This document shows, piece after piece, positions 33,763 to 46,309 of a stretch of 64,000 bases of DNA. The translations under genes were made by a program, and so were the position numbers. The notes under the pieces were generated by a model that ran no database searches, was not told the origin of the DNA, and saw nothing but the letters and a program-made list of their open reading frames with translations. The stretch spans positions 7,760,673 through 7,824,672 of the forward strand of contig CM033115.1 of assembly GCA_019321725.1 (NCBI GenBank), given 5' to 3'. Numbering within the stretch: the first letter of the stretch is position 1; every line of letters starts with the position of its first letter. Origin of the DNA: Paulownia fortunei (lineage: Eukaryota; Streptophyta; Magnoliopsida; Lamiales; Paulowniaceae).

Positions 33763-36700
33763 AGTATCACCCAATGTTCGACATTGGGTAGGGGAGCTAC
33801 TGGCAGAAGGCCAGAATCAGTGGCTCATGATCATCCTTTAGTATGCATATGATGCAAGCTAGTTTATGTAATACTTGCTTGGTGATGTATGCTTGTAGTT
33901 ATTTTGATAAAAAATATTATATAAACAAGATAAATAAAATGATGAGACCTTGCATATTAAACTTAGTGTTTTCCACACTTGAAAAATCATTTTTCAAATA
34001 GAAAATTGAAAGGTGTGATATCATGAAAATATGGGCAAAGTTATGTTGGACCAAATAATCTATGCCATTTAACATAAGTAGCGTCATGCCGATATACTAT
34101 CACATTAGTCCATCGACCATGAGTCGTGGGATGTGCTAAGTGTATGCAAGCTCTGACCACTATTAAGCATTGTGATACCCATAGGATGGACTCATCTTTA
34201 TCATTGATCACGAGTTGTGGAACGTTTAGATGCTCTATCTATATGGATATTTGATAGGTTACACTTAACATCAAGTACAATAGGGCTCATAAAATTGGGG
34301 TATATGGGAAAAATGAGGCAAAATATCTTGAAGGTTGAATAGATAAGCTATTGTTAATATATTAACTAGCTTTTAATTTTTTCATATAGGTTCATAAAAT
34401 AGGGGTGTATGATGAAATCAATTAGACATCAAGCCCACTCGAAAATTGGATTTCCAAAAGTTTTATCTTGAGGGTGATGGAAGGAGACATCTATAATTAG
34501 AAGACCTGGATTGTATATACAATATTAAATTGAGTAAATGCTTAGTTTTTTGCCTCACTAAAGATAATTATTATCGCTATTAAATCCATTTAAATTAGTC
34601 GAAACATTACAAACAAACTCACTGGCCAAAAACTATAAGGATTGTTTTTGAAGTTTGAGGACAATTCTTGAATTTGAAAGGTTATTAAATATGTTAGATG
34701 GAATTTCTAAAAAAGTTGTAGAAATAGCTTCTACAAAAGTTACAGAAGTACCTTCTGCAAGTATTGTAGATGCACATTCTACAAGGTTTTGTAGAAAAAC
34801 CAACTATAATATTGTAGAAGGATTTTCTATAAATATTATGGGAGACTCTAACCACTAAAACCTATTCTACTTGTTGGTTCCTCCTACTATGTGACAAACG
34901 GTCCGAGAAAAGGAATGAGGAATAGTTCTCAAATGAAAACAAAATGTAAGAATAAACAAGACTAGAGACAAGTCGTGGCGTAGAAAAATGAAGTGAAAAT
35001 ATTGACTTGATTAATCAAATTAGAAATGTTCTAATTCAAGTTTGTACTTTATTAAGGTTAACCTTTTGGGATAACAATTCTTCTTTGGTATTGGATACTG
35101 GATATGATCTCATCTCTACAAAGGGTTGTAAATGATAACAAGAAGAATATGACTAATAGAAAGGACCTTTAACTTGAGAATGCAGCAAAAGTTGTTTCAT
35201 TAGCTACAGGGACGGTCCACTTAGCTCTAGATGAAATTAGGGTAGTATTAGTTACTTATCTTTGATACCAAATATTATTAAGAATGATTTCTCTATTGGA
35301 GAGATAAATGTTAATTAAATAACTGATAAATGATCTATCCAATCCAGATTCATACAACATAAGTAACAATAAAATTACATAATCAAATTAGTGCATACTT
35401 GTGGCATGCTAGATTTGGTTATGTCTGTAAGGAAAGAATTTAGAGATGACACATTTGTTTGAGCTCTCAGACTCATAAGACATACCGACTTGGGAATCCT
35501 GCCTTAAGAGAAATGTGATCAATTCACTATTTATAGGGTAAATGTAGCAAACTACCAATCACTTGGATTTGATCCATGTGGATATATGTGGCCCACTAAG
35601 AGTTAGTGCATAAGGTAGATATTCTTACTTCATTACTCTAGGTGTGTGTATGAGTATATTCTAAGATACGAGTCTAAAATCTTTGAAAGGTTAAAAAAAT
35701 CAGACATGAAGTATAGAATTAAACTAACAGAAGTATGAAAGTCCTCTGATTCAATTAAGAAAGTGAATACTTCATTCGTGAGTTCCTTGATTATCTAAAG
35801 AAGAATGTGATTCTCTCTAAGTGATGAGATTCATTAGACTTTCTCCTTCATTCTGGGGTTAACCCATAGATTTTTGGTGATATTCTAATTAATAAAGAAA
35901 GCCAAAGTCAGTGCCCAAAATACCATATGAGATGTGGTGTGGTAAAACCTCTAGTTTAGCTACCATGCTTATGTGAAGCGGCTAATGGGAGATAAGATGG
36001 ATATGAAATCCATCTTATTTAAATTGTTGTGGTATCTAAAAGAATCCAATGGATACTATTCCTATAACTCTTTAGAATAAAGGTGTTTGTTTTGAGGAAC
36101 ACTGCGTTCCTTGTGAAGGAGTTTCCATTGTATAGAAAATGCATGATCATGGAACCTAAAGAGGTTCAAGGACCACAAAGTGTCTCACATAAGGAAATAG
36201 CCTCCTAGGAGATCCAAAAGGGCCTCAGGTGACATGAGAGATATGACTTCTTGTTACAGAAAAATAAGGAGGATTTTCCTATGGATACTGATCTAAGGAT
36301 TTATGGAAAATTGATGTCCAACATCACTTGGGGGGATGGCTAGGAGCTGTGCAATCCAAAATGGAATCCATATACATCAATAAGAAATAGACCTTGGTGG
36401 ACCTACCGAATGTGATAAGCGAAAGCTTGGAGTAAATTAGGAGGTGGTGACCTATAAGGCACGATTTATGGCAAAAGGTTACGCTTAAGTCAAGGTATTA
36501 ACTGTGAGAAAACCTATTCACCTGTGACAATGTTGAAGTCCATTTAGATTTAGTTGGTCATATCTACGTAGTATGAATATGAGATATGACAAATGGATGT
36601 GAAGACTATTTTTCTCAATAGGAATATTTAGGAATAAATCTATATGAAGTAGCTTGAGGGTTTTTTATCCAAAAGAAGTGAGCAAAAGGTTTGCAAGCTT

Positions 36701-37446
36701 CAGAGGTCCATTTATGGACTTAAATAAAGTTGGAACATAATAATAAAATTATTTAGTGTTCTCAAAATCTCAATGAACCATGTGCATACAAAAAAGTTAG
36801 TGGGAGCATGGCGATGATTATTGTATTTTACGTTGATGATATCCTACTCCTTCGGATGATAAAGGAATATTATAATTAATAAAGGCCTAGTTGTCTATAT
36901 AGTTCTCCATGAAGGATTTAAGAAAAGAATCGTACATGTTGGGATTGAGATCTATAGAGATAGATCTAAAAGGATGTTTGGACTATCGTAAATCCATGAA
37001 CTTACGCATGATACTAAAAGGGTTTAGCATGGAAGAACCTAAGATTAAATTCTTGTGGTTGAGTCATGGAATTTCTCTTTTTAAGTCTTTATCCTCTAAC
37101 ACTTTGGAGTAAGGAGAAGAATAACTCCCATACCTTATGTCTCTGGAATTAAAGCATGATATATGCAAAGCTATGTATGAAATTTGATATTACACATACG
37201 TTGAGTGTCACGAGCAGATATCAATCTAATCCATGTGAAGAGCACTGGAAAGTCATTAAGACGATCCTTGAGTACTTATGAATAACCAAGGATGTCTTTT
37301 TTTATGTAAGGCTTTGGAGAACTAAAGTTGGAATGCTTCTAATTCTAGGTTTTGGGTCCAATGTAGATGGCCCAAAGTTTATATCTTGATTTATATTCAC
37401 ACTAAACAAAGGGGCGGTCAACTAGAAATATTCCAAGCATCATACA
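33763..37446 (+). pseudogene. Copia-1 internal region, right piece: leader, PR, IN, RT, RNase H relics
   Basis: This resumes the leader (ATGATCATCC at about 33830 matches Copia-C at 53970). Then come protease-like remains (about 35090), the pre-integrase LWHARFGYV-KERI block (35400) and LIHVDICGP-like integrase (35570). REFLDYL (35780), a stretch ending in AFLVKEF (36110), YSPVTMLKSI (36515) and QMDVKT-FLNRN (36590) follow. The RT active site FYVDDILL has its Asp pair at 36835-36840. At 36915 is GIEIYRDRSKRMFGLS after a frame change, and at 37420 the last recognisable RNase H block. The order integrase before RT is Ty1/copia. Stops are everywhere. It ends abruptly at about 37446. Confidence 0.85.
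34710..34853 (+). repeat. 24-base tandem repeat, about six units
   Basis: Units begin at 34710, 34734, 34758, 34782, 34806 and 34830, each 24 bases. The core is TTGTAGAA--A--TTCTA, so the period is exactly eight codons. In the open frame at 34655-34858 this reads as eight-residue repeats such as KVVEIAST, KVTEVPSA and SIVDAHST. Later units are more diverged. The matching place in Copia-C (about 54740) shows no such array. Confidence 0.85.
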
Positions 37447-38075
37447 AATCTCTTCCTCATTGTTTATATTGAGAAAACAATCTTCACATCTGTTTCCCAT
37501 ATCTTGTAGTTACAATATATTGATATGCCTAGCAGTATGCGATTGAACTTAAGCACCACAATTGGTGAGAAGGTTTACTCATAGTTAATCCCTTTCTTCT
37601 GAGTATAATCCTTCATAATTAGTCTAGCCTTATAGGTCACAACCACAAAATCTACTCCAATCTTTTATTTGTAGACCTATTTGAAGATTAATGGGACCAA
37701 TTCCATCAGGTAGGTCTCCAAGGTCCATACCATGTTGGAGCACATGGGGTTCTTTTCGGACTGCATGGCTTCTTTATATTCTCCAAAATTGATATCAGAC
37801 ATTACATCAATAGCTATTTAGATCAACATCTAGAGGAATATCCTCCTTATTATTCTCTAAAAAATGGCCATACCTATTAAGCTGCCTCGAGATCCTTCCA
37901 TATCTCCTTGGAGGTTGTATACTAGAAGTGTTTAAGGATTCAGTCATTATTACCTCTTGTGGAAGTGTTTGTGGCTCTTAAATTTTTTAAGTTCGGCATT
38001 TCTCGAAATAAACACCCTTTTGTTTTGAGGGGTTTTAGAAGTAATACCCAATAGATCCCTTTAGGTATACACATA
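37447..38075 (-). pseudogene. Host copia: RT N-terminal part
   Basis: Minus-strand frames give a NKRVFISRNAELKKF block, then AMQSEK--MCSNMVWTLE, a VYK-KIGVDF-VVTYKARL block with KGINYE, and WETDVKIVFSI before the sequence stops at about 37447. These are the IN-RT linker and RT start of Ty1/copia. The reading joins the piece at 43431-43752 once Copia-2 and one copy of its duplication are removed. It faces Copia-1 tail to tail at 37446/37447. Confidence 0.85.
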
Positions 38076-40128
38076 TGTTAGAGTAGTGCCCGACATGCCA
38101 ATTAGATTGTGCATCCTTTATACTCTTATATTTGTAAAAAATAATCTTTTTCAAATTATATTAATAAAAGGCAAATTTCTTTATCCTTAATTTTTTCTTG
38201 TAATTAGATAAAGTCCTATACCGAACTTAGCTATGGGGCATGGTCATGTATTTGATGATGATCATGGAATGTGCTCGCATCATATGGATGTCTCACTCCA
38301 TGGACATTAGCATAGTAAAGCTATTGCATATATGCTAGTGCTTATTAGGGAACAAGTACATTGAATAGGCCCACTAGAATTTCTTACTTGGAAACTTGTT
38401 TGTTGAAATAAGAAATTCCATGTTACAATAGTACACAGTTAGTCTTTTGACTTGAGACACCATGGTAGCATTATGCCTGTCCTGTTTTATTTTGATGTAT
38501 CTTCTAATTGCCTGACAATCATAAAGGGGATACATTGGATGTTGCATTGATATGTATGGAGGTTAATGAGTGGTCAACAAAGGATCCATCACTTATATGG
38601 TAGAACAAGTGAATCTCTTAAGTTTTCATACTTCATGACTCAAAAGTCCTTGGGCAAGGCAGGTTGAATATTAGATGAGGGTTTTCTAACGATTCGTCAT
38701 GAGTCATTGAAACTTGACATAGAATCATAGTTATTGAGCAATTAGGGTTTCAACTATTGATCCATGCCCTAGACTCATTCGGGAGATTAATTGATGAAAA
38801 GACCTTACGTTTATGATCTCATAATTAAAGTAGGTTCACTTACACCTAAGTGTAGCTAGTCATGATACACTTACTATGTGTTTCCCATTAACTTGTGAGG
38901 TTCTTGAAATTAAGGAATTAATTTTAAGCAGACTAATTAATTTAATTAATTAATTGGAATAATTCTTACGTATAAGTTGCAAATATTACAAATATTGCAA
39001 ACCCACGGCTAGCTTAGTTGTGAACCTAAAGGGTTACACATAATTTGAGATGGAACATTTCTAATTTAGAAATTGATCCAAAGGGTTAGATCCAATTAAC
39101 TAATAGAGATTAATTAATTGGGGTTTAACTTAATTCAAGGAGATGAATTAAATTTCAATTAAATGATTAGACTATTTAATTAGACCTAATAAAGATTAAG
39201 GAGCCTAATTAGAGTGAAACAATTATTTGAATAGATCAAATTAATTGTGTAGTCCATAAATTAATTTACTTAATTAAATAATTATATTATTTAATTATGG
39301 CTAATTTGATTAGATGGGATAGATGAAATTAAGTAATATGGGTAAGATAATTAATTGAACTAATTATGGGATTTATTTTTAAATCCAAGCCTAATTCAAA
39401 ATAGGCTATTAGGAAAGGCCCAAGGAAGTAATTCAAAAAGGATGAAAAGTTAAAAGCTTGGAATTCTTGGGTACGGTAGTCTTGAATATCTTTGGAAGAT
39501 ATAAAAAGGATAAAATTAAAAAAAAAGGGATGAACCAAAATATCTTCCAATCAATCAAAAGGAGACACAAAACACCAAGAGTATGACTCTTGAAATTTTG
39601 AGCCCCGTATATATACTTCGTGGCTAAAAATTATAGGATGTAGAAATATCCTTTAATTTTTGGCCATTCAAAAGAGAGAAGAAAAATTATTTTCGTCAAT
39701 CATCTTTTTTCTCCATAAACTCCATCTTTTATTTTTAAATACTAATTCTTTTATCACTAGTTGATAACAGGAATTAATATTTTCATACACACTCCATAAA
39801 TCAGATTAGAAAAAAAATTCAAATTGCTAGCAAAATTTTGATTTTGTGTTCTTGCTCAAAGTGTGAACTACTTTAGAGGGGAGATGACTGGATCCCTATG
39901 AACCAAACTCAGAAAAGGGCTAGAAATTGATTATTTTATACCCTACAACAATCAAAGTGCGTAGAAAGGTATAAATCAAAACTTTAATTATTTTATTACA
40001 ACTATTGGAAATTGCGAGATTGTTACAAATTGTATCGGATTCAAGGTATTACTATAATTGTTATGGTATGATATTTTAAAATTTTAAATATTCCACTGTG
40101 TATACCCCGGTATTATGTGAACCCAATA
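38076..40128 (+). repeat. Copia-2 5' LTR
   Basis: It starts TGTTAGAGTAGTGCCCGAC and ends GTGAACCCAATA (consensus CAACA). It includes the CTTATATTTG region, the AATTAATT-rich block at 38930-39310 and a TATATAT TATA-like run near 39607-39614 that is a possible promoter. Position 39022-39026 (GAACC) is the uninterrupted version of the site hit by a solo LTR in Copia-C. Confidence 0.9.
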
Positions 40129-41591
40129 GTGGTATCAGAGCCATGATTTTTGCAATTTTAATTGGATTCAATTTATGAGTGTGAACTTAATTATTAAATT
40201 CTGATTAATTTGTTGTATTTTTTATTTAGATAAAATTATTTTTTAATTAATTTAATTGTTAAACAGAATATATATGATTGAATTTGATTCAATTAGAAAG
40301 ATAAATATACATGGCACGACATCGGGTGCCAACGAGCAGCAGCAACATGTGCCCGCTGGGCGCACATGCTGGTTGTGCACGCTGTCGTGTTAAATTGCAA
40401 AATATGAGTTTTTGATTTTATAATTAAAATTTTTAATTTAAATTTTTTTTAAGAAAAAGTTTTTCTTGAAAAATTAAGATTTTATCCTAAGTTATGAAAT
40501 TACAATTTAAAAGGATGGTAAATTTGCATGCTTTAATATTCATGTGATGTATTTATTAGTATGTATGAGATGATCATGGAGCCATTTGGACCATTGTGAT
40601 TGGATTTATTTATCTTTGGGTTTTTGAAATGGGGCCTGTGAGACTTTTATTCTTTCTTTGTATGTATTTTACATTTTGAATGAGAGTAGAATAGGGTGAG
40701 GTTTTTCTTTTATCTTTCTAGTAGACAAAAAGAAGGACCAAGACAAAGAATCAAGAAAAGACCCATAAATGTATGGGATACATTCATGTAATAGAAACTA
40801 GTTTCTATTTCCATTTTATTACACTTAGATTGATCTAGATCATTTTTTAGCTCAAATGGATCGCATAGGAATGATCCATGATCATCCAAATTATATATGT
40901 ATTAGATGTATGCATAGGGTTTATTTATTTGATTCGCTTATCAATTTATTAAATAAATCAAGATTAAAATTGATGAGGTCTTGGTTAACATAAATACCCT
41001 AGTTGAACTAAAAATCAAGTAAAGGAATTTTTGAATTCTGATTTCAAGCAAATATGAATAAAATTGGGTAGGACCTAATAATCCATGTCTACCATCAAAA
41101 TTAGTTGAAATGCCAATGCTACCTTACTTTGTCATTGGACATGAGTTGTGGAATGACTCTATAACAGAAAGATGTGATCTCTACTAAGCATGGTGATGTC
41201 CATGGGACGGACTCATCTCTATATTGGCAATGAGTCGTGGGTCTTGTTTGACACTTAGTACCATATGGGCTCATAAAATTACAGTATATGGGATGAAGTG
41301 ATGTAAAATAACTTAAGGGTTGTATAGAGATACAATTGTTAAAAGTTAACTACCTTTCAATATGTTTCATGGGCTCATAACATTGGGGCTTAAGACATAT
41401 TGATTTGGCCTCAAGCCCACTAGAAAATAAGATTTATCAAATTACTTATTAGGGGTGATAGAATTTGAATGAAATAGTGAGAGACATTTACTACTTAATA
41501 CCTTGTTATAAATGAATATAATTTTGAAAGTATGCTAATTTTCTGCCTCATTTATATTTGTAGATTGTCTATAAATGGCTAAAAATCCACT

Positions 41592-43430
41592 CGCATGAGG
41601 AAGATGTCTGGCTCCATGGATATTGGCGTAGTGACGCTAGTGTATGTATGTGGGTGCTTGTTAGGAAACAAGTACACTGAACAAGCCCACTAAAATTTCT
41701 TACTTGGAAACTTGTTTGTTGAAATAAGAAATTCCATGTTACAATAGTACACGATTAGTCTTTTGACTTAAGACACCATTGTAGTCTTATGAATGTTGTG
41801 TTTTATTTTGGTATATCTTCTGATTGTCTGACAATTACAAAGGGGATATATTGGATGTTGCATTGGTATGTATGGAGGTTAATGAGTGGTCAACAAAAAA
41901 TCTATCACTTATTTGGTCGAAAAAGTGAATCTCCTATGTTTTCATATTTCATGATTCAGAAATCATTGGCCAAGGCATGATGAATGTTAGATAGGAATTT
42001 TCTAACGATTCGTCATGAGTCATTGAAACTTGAAATGGAATTATAGTTATTGATAAATTAAGGTTTTGACTATTGATCCATGCCTTAGACTCAATCGGGA
42101 TATTAGTTGATGAAAAGACCTTATGTGTATGATACTCGTAATTGAAGTAGGTTCACTCGCTATTTCACCTAAGTCTAGGTAGTCATGATATATTTGTTAG
42201 GTGTTTCGCATGACTTGTGAGGTTCTTGAAATTAAGAAGTTAATTTCAGGCGGACTAATTAATTGGATTAACTAATCAGAATAATTATTATTATTTATAA
42301 GTTATAAATGTTGCAAGTACACTACTAGTTTAGTTGTGAACCTAAAGGGTCACATGCAATTTGAGGTGGAACATTTCTAATTTAGGAATGGATCCAACTA
42401 AAAAATAGAGATTAAATAATTAGGGCTTAAATTACTTCAAAAAGTTGAATTAATTATCCAATTAAATAATTAGATTATTTAATTGGATGTAATAAAGATT
42501 AAGGAGCCCAATTGGAGTGAAATAATAATTTGATTAGATTAAATTAATTTTATTGTCCATAAATTAATTTAATTATTAAATTAATTTACTTAATTAAATT
42601 ATTTAATTAGGTCTAATTTGATTAGATGGAATTGATTAATTTGGGAAATATAATTAATTGGATTTATTTTGGGATTTATTTTTAAGTCCAAGCCCAATTT
42701 AAAAAGGCCTATTAGGGAATGCTGATGAAAGTGATTGAAAAGGGATGGAAAGTCAAGAGTTTAGAATTCTTGGATAATTTTGAATATCTTTGCAAGCTAT
42801 AAAAGGGATAAAAGTGGAAGAGGTTTAGATGAACCAAAATATCTTCTAACCAATCAAAAGAATGCATAAAATGCTAAGAGTAGGACTCTTGAAATTTTGA
42901 GCCCCCTATATATATACCTCATGGCCGAAAATTGTAGGATATAGAAACATCCTTTAATTTTCGGCAATTCAAAAGAGAGAAGAAAAAATATTTTCTTCAA
43001 CTATCATTTTTCTCCATAAATTCCATCTTTTATTTTTAAGTATTAATTATTTTATCACTAGTTGATAACATGAATTAATATTTTCATACATACTGCATAA
43101 ACCAAATTAGAAAAGAAATTAGAATTGCTAGTGGAATTCTGATTTTGTGTTTTTGCTCAAAGTGTGGACTACTTTAGAGAAGAGACGTCTGGATCCCTAT
43201 GAACCAAATTCTGAAAATGGGCTAGCAATTGATTGCTTCATACTCTACAACAATCGAAGTGCGTAGAAAGGTATAAATCGAAACTTTAATTATTTTATTA
43301 CAATCATTAGAAATTGTGACATCATTAGAAATTGTATCGAATCTAAGGTATTGCTATAACCGTTGTGGTATGATGTTTCAAAATTTTTAATTTTTTGTTG
43401 CGTATACCACGAGTTCACACGAACCCAGCA
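41592..43430 (+). repeat. Copia-2 second LTR, 5'-truncated
   Basis: It matches the 5' LTR from about base 38275 onward, starting at CTCCATGGATATTGGCGTAG and ending CACGAACCCAGCA. The missing first part includes the TGTTAGAGTAGTGC start. No polypurine tract precedes it. Confidence 0.88.
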
Positions 43431-43752
43431 ACATACTTGCATAAGATGGATCTCACCTCCAACTTATCTCCCACTTACTGCTTCACATAAGCAAAGCACC
43501 TTTATACCTTAAGGTATTTGTATAAGGGGCTTTCCCATTCCACATCTCATATAACACTTTGTGCACAAACATTGATGGCATTCTACTGAGCAAGAATGCC
43601 TCTGTTTCTAGGGCTTAATCCTAGAATAAAGAAGAAAGCTAAGTGAAGCTCGTCATAAATCGAAACATGTCAAGCAAGATTCAATTTCATCGTTTAGCTA
43701 CCCCATTAGGTTGGGGGGTGCCAAGCGGAGTCCACTAGGGGACAACCCTTTT
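43431..43752 (-). pseudogene. Host copia: integrase C-terminal part
   Basis: Minus-strand frames read P-GTPQPNGVAKR, LLDMFRFMTSF, then ALETEAFLLSRMPSMFVHKV and LYEMWNGKAP, a well-known copia integrase tail. Both ends are insertion junctions: the family-A solo LTR at 43753 and Copia-2 at 43430. A frameshift lies just before P-GTPQ. Confidence 0.87.
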
Positions 43753-46027
43753 TGTAACAACCCTTAACCTAATTGCAGAATGTAAATAAGCTAATACAGT
43801 TAAGTCAAGAAATATTAACTTTTTATCAATACTAGAGTTATGATTTTAATAAAAGTTCCCCTTTTTTACTATAAGAGAAAGAACTTGAATTCATTTGTTG
43901 TTTCATTTCATTGTAGACACACCATATACATAAATCAAAACTGAGTACATCTATTTACAAAACCATAATAGAGCGGCTTATTTACAAATATAACAATGTT
44001 TTCAAAATAGACTACAAAATGAAGCATGGCATATGAACAAATCTCTGTTCAACCACTCTAGAGACTCAGTTAACCTCTAAACCTGTACATTGCCACCTAC
44101 ATCACATGAATATAATGAGCTAAAGGATCAATAAGGTGAAACTAATGCAATAACAAATAGCATACATGTACATCTTATAAATCATTCAATGCATTATTCA
44201 ATTTAATGACTTTCACTCATAAATAATTTTTTAAAGCCCTTGAAGTGTGGTATCTAACTAATAGTGATAGATCGTGATTTTCGAAATCTGTTCATAATGA
44301 TTAGCCAATAAGAGAAATAATACGGGGTTTCCATACTTAGTCTTTCAACCTTAGGTATTAGCCGTATTTTGTCTCATTCATTGTGGCTCTCATATACCGA
44401 TTTTTCAACCTCAAGTATTTACCACCATTTGTTGGGTCTGCTATTCCCTCCCTCGCCCCTTGTCTACCCGACCATCAATCAAGTACTATACTTCCTTTTC
44501 AAAAACCTCATTATATTCTTAATAGTATTATGCTCATGAACCATAAATGCATCAGACATTATATTATTTTACAAATAATGACAATCACATTAAAACATAA
44601 ACAACATTATATGATTCATGTGATACAGCAAATGAAAGTTTCAATTTACCTCAAGTCCACTTTGTTCTAAGTGAAAAGGTTAATTTCTTTGGAAGATAGG
44701 ATGTGTTAAAGGCCAACCATAACCAAATCATGTTCCTTTCAATACCCTTTAAATAAATCACATAATATATTCTAATTAAAATTACATACACTGTTCAATC
44801 TTTTGTAAACAATTCCATATCAATTACATGACCTCAAAAGTAATGCATACTCTATATTTTACTACTAATTCAAGACATTAAACATTAGGTCAGCCATTAA
44901 ATATCTAATAATCCAAACATAAATATTAGGGCAGCCCCCAAAATTTGAAGATAACCTAAAATAATGAGTAAACTCGATTCTAACTTAAATTAATTCTAAA
45001 CATCAATTAAGAAAACTAATTGCTATTATTCTCAATCATTCATAGGAACTTCCAAACATAATATAAGCATTACAAGATTAATAGAAATAAGTAAATTAAG
45101 CATATTTCACAAGACTATTAATTTTGCTAAAAATTAGCTTAACTAGTTTGGTTTTGTCTTCAAGTCTATCCCACTTGAGTTTTCATTCATACAAATATAT
45201 ACTATAACATGTAACCATCCAAGATACTATAAATTCATCATAAGAAATATTGAAAAAGAATATACCTTGATTAAGTTGGAATTAAGCTTCAAAATCAACG
45301 GTTTTCAAAATTAAAAGGGTGAAACTTGTTCTAGTTTATGTTCTATGGATTCCTATGGATTGAATTTAATTTTTGCAAGTAAGAGAGTGTATAAATTTGG
45401 GAAAAACTTTGGAAAAGAAGGCTGGTCATTTTTTAGGAGTTTCCACAAGAAAACATGGCTAATAATGACTTGTTTGACATTTCAAAAAGAGATAAGTGGA
45501 GGGTGATGATTTGTTGACTCATGCTTGGTATCTTCTCATGCAAAGAGCCATGTTTATGGGCTAGGTAGATGATAAAAATTGATGCTTTGATGTTATAATC
45601 AAGTGTAATGTGGTTTATAATGGTTTCATGCAACCTAGTCAACCAACTAATCAAATTGCACCATTTTGCATACTTTTAGTTCTTAGCCAAGTGTAACATA
45701 TTTCAAGAAAATATTTAGGCAATTAATCACTTTAGAATGTAACAAGTACGGAGCAATATGAATAATTCATTTCATGGTCATTCAACACATTAATTTTTCT
45801 GAACCTAGATACCGAGCTTTGCACTTAAGAAATATGTTAAATCAAGAAACAAAAGTTTGATCTCATATTTCATGTACTAATGCATGTTAAAGCGCATATA
45901 ATAACATTTATTCATGTTCATGCAATCATGCTATTTGTATGCCATAATTTGATAATGCACATTGATTGGATGCATATTCATGTAAGATGCTTATTATTGG
46001 CTATGTAGGAGAAAATTAGGCATTACA
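43753..46027 (-). repeat. Family-A gypsy solo LTR
   Basis: On the minus strand it begins TGTAATGCC and ends GGGTTGTTACA. It matches both LTRs of the 25074-33762 element and includes the 430-base block that the 3' LTR lacks. There is no internal sequence. CCTTT flanks it at 43747-43751 and 46028-46032, with one extra T at the left border. It sits in the host copia integrase, whose reading resumes on the far side. It is what remains after recombination between the two LTRs of a full element. Confidence 0.9.
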
Positions 46028-46309
46028 CCTTTCTCTTATAGATAATCAAAGAAATCACTACTCAAGTACTCTAATCCTCGATCAAATTAAAGAATCCTAA
46101 TACTTTGTCCAATTTGATTCTCTACCTTGTGCCTGAATTCCTGGAACTTTTCAAAAGCTTCAGACTTGTATCTCATGAGATACACATGCCCAAATCTAAA
46201 GTAATATCAGTAAAGGTAATGAAGTAACAATAGTTTTTTTTAGCACTAACACTTAGTAGTCCACATACGTCTAAGTAGATCAAATCCAATCAGTCAGTGG
46301 CTCATTCCA
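46028..46309 (-). pseudogene. Host copia: integrase catalytic core, broken
   Basis: Minus-strand frames read LDLIYLDVCG-LSVSA, YCYFITFTDITLDLGMCIS, then a SLKLLKSS-like stretch in another frame and a remnant of LRSDRGGEYLS near 46060. The first catalytic Asp (in LDV) and the second (in TDI) are recognisable. Flanked by two solo LTR insertions. Confidence 0.88.

Larger units (their letters stand above)
38076..43430 (+). mobile_element. Copia-2, internally short copia element
   Basis: A full LTR (38076-40128) is followed by an initiator-Met PBS, TGGTATCAGAGCC (40130-40142). About 1.45 kb of leader-type sequence without RT or integrase follows, then a second LTR that lacks its first 250 bases or so (about 41592-43430). 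A 5-base duplication ACATA flanks it at 38071-38075 and 43431-43435. It therefore inserted and later lost its middle and the start of the second LTR, or arose non-autonomous. It sits within the IN-RT linker of the host copia. Confidence 0.88.

Noticed and set aside
25064..33767. Target duplication for the two-LTR gypsy element
   Set aside because: CAAAC and AGTAT do not match, and the nearby AGTAG is too weak to claim.
40290..40400. Short GC-rich coding-like stretch after the Copia-2 PBS
   Set aside because: It could be read as a gag start, but there is no capsid motif and the same position is a non-coding hairpin region in other copies.
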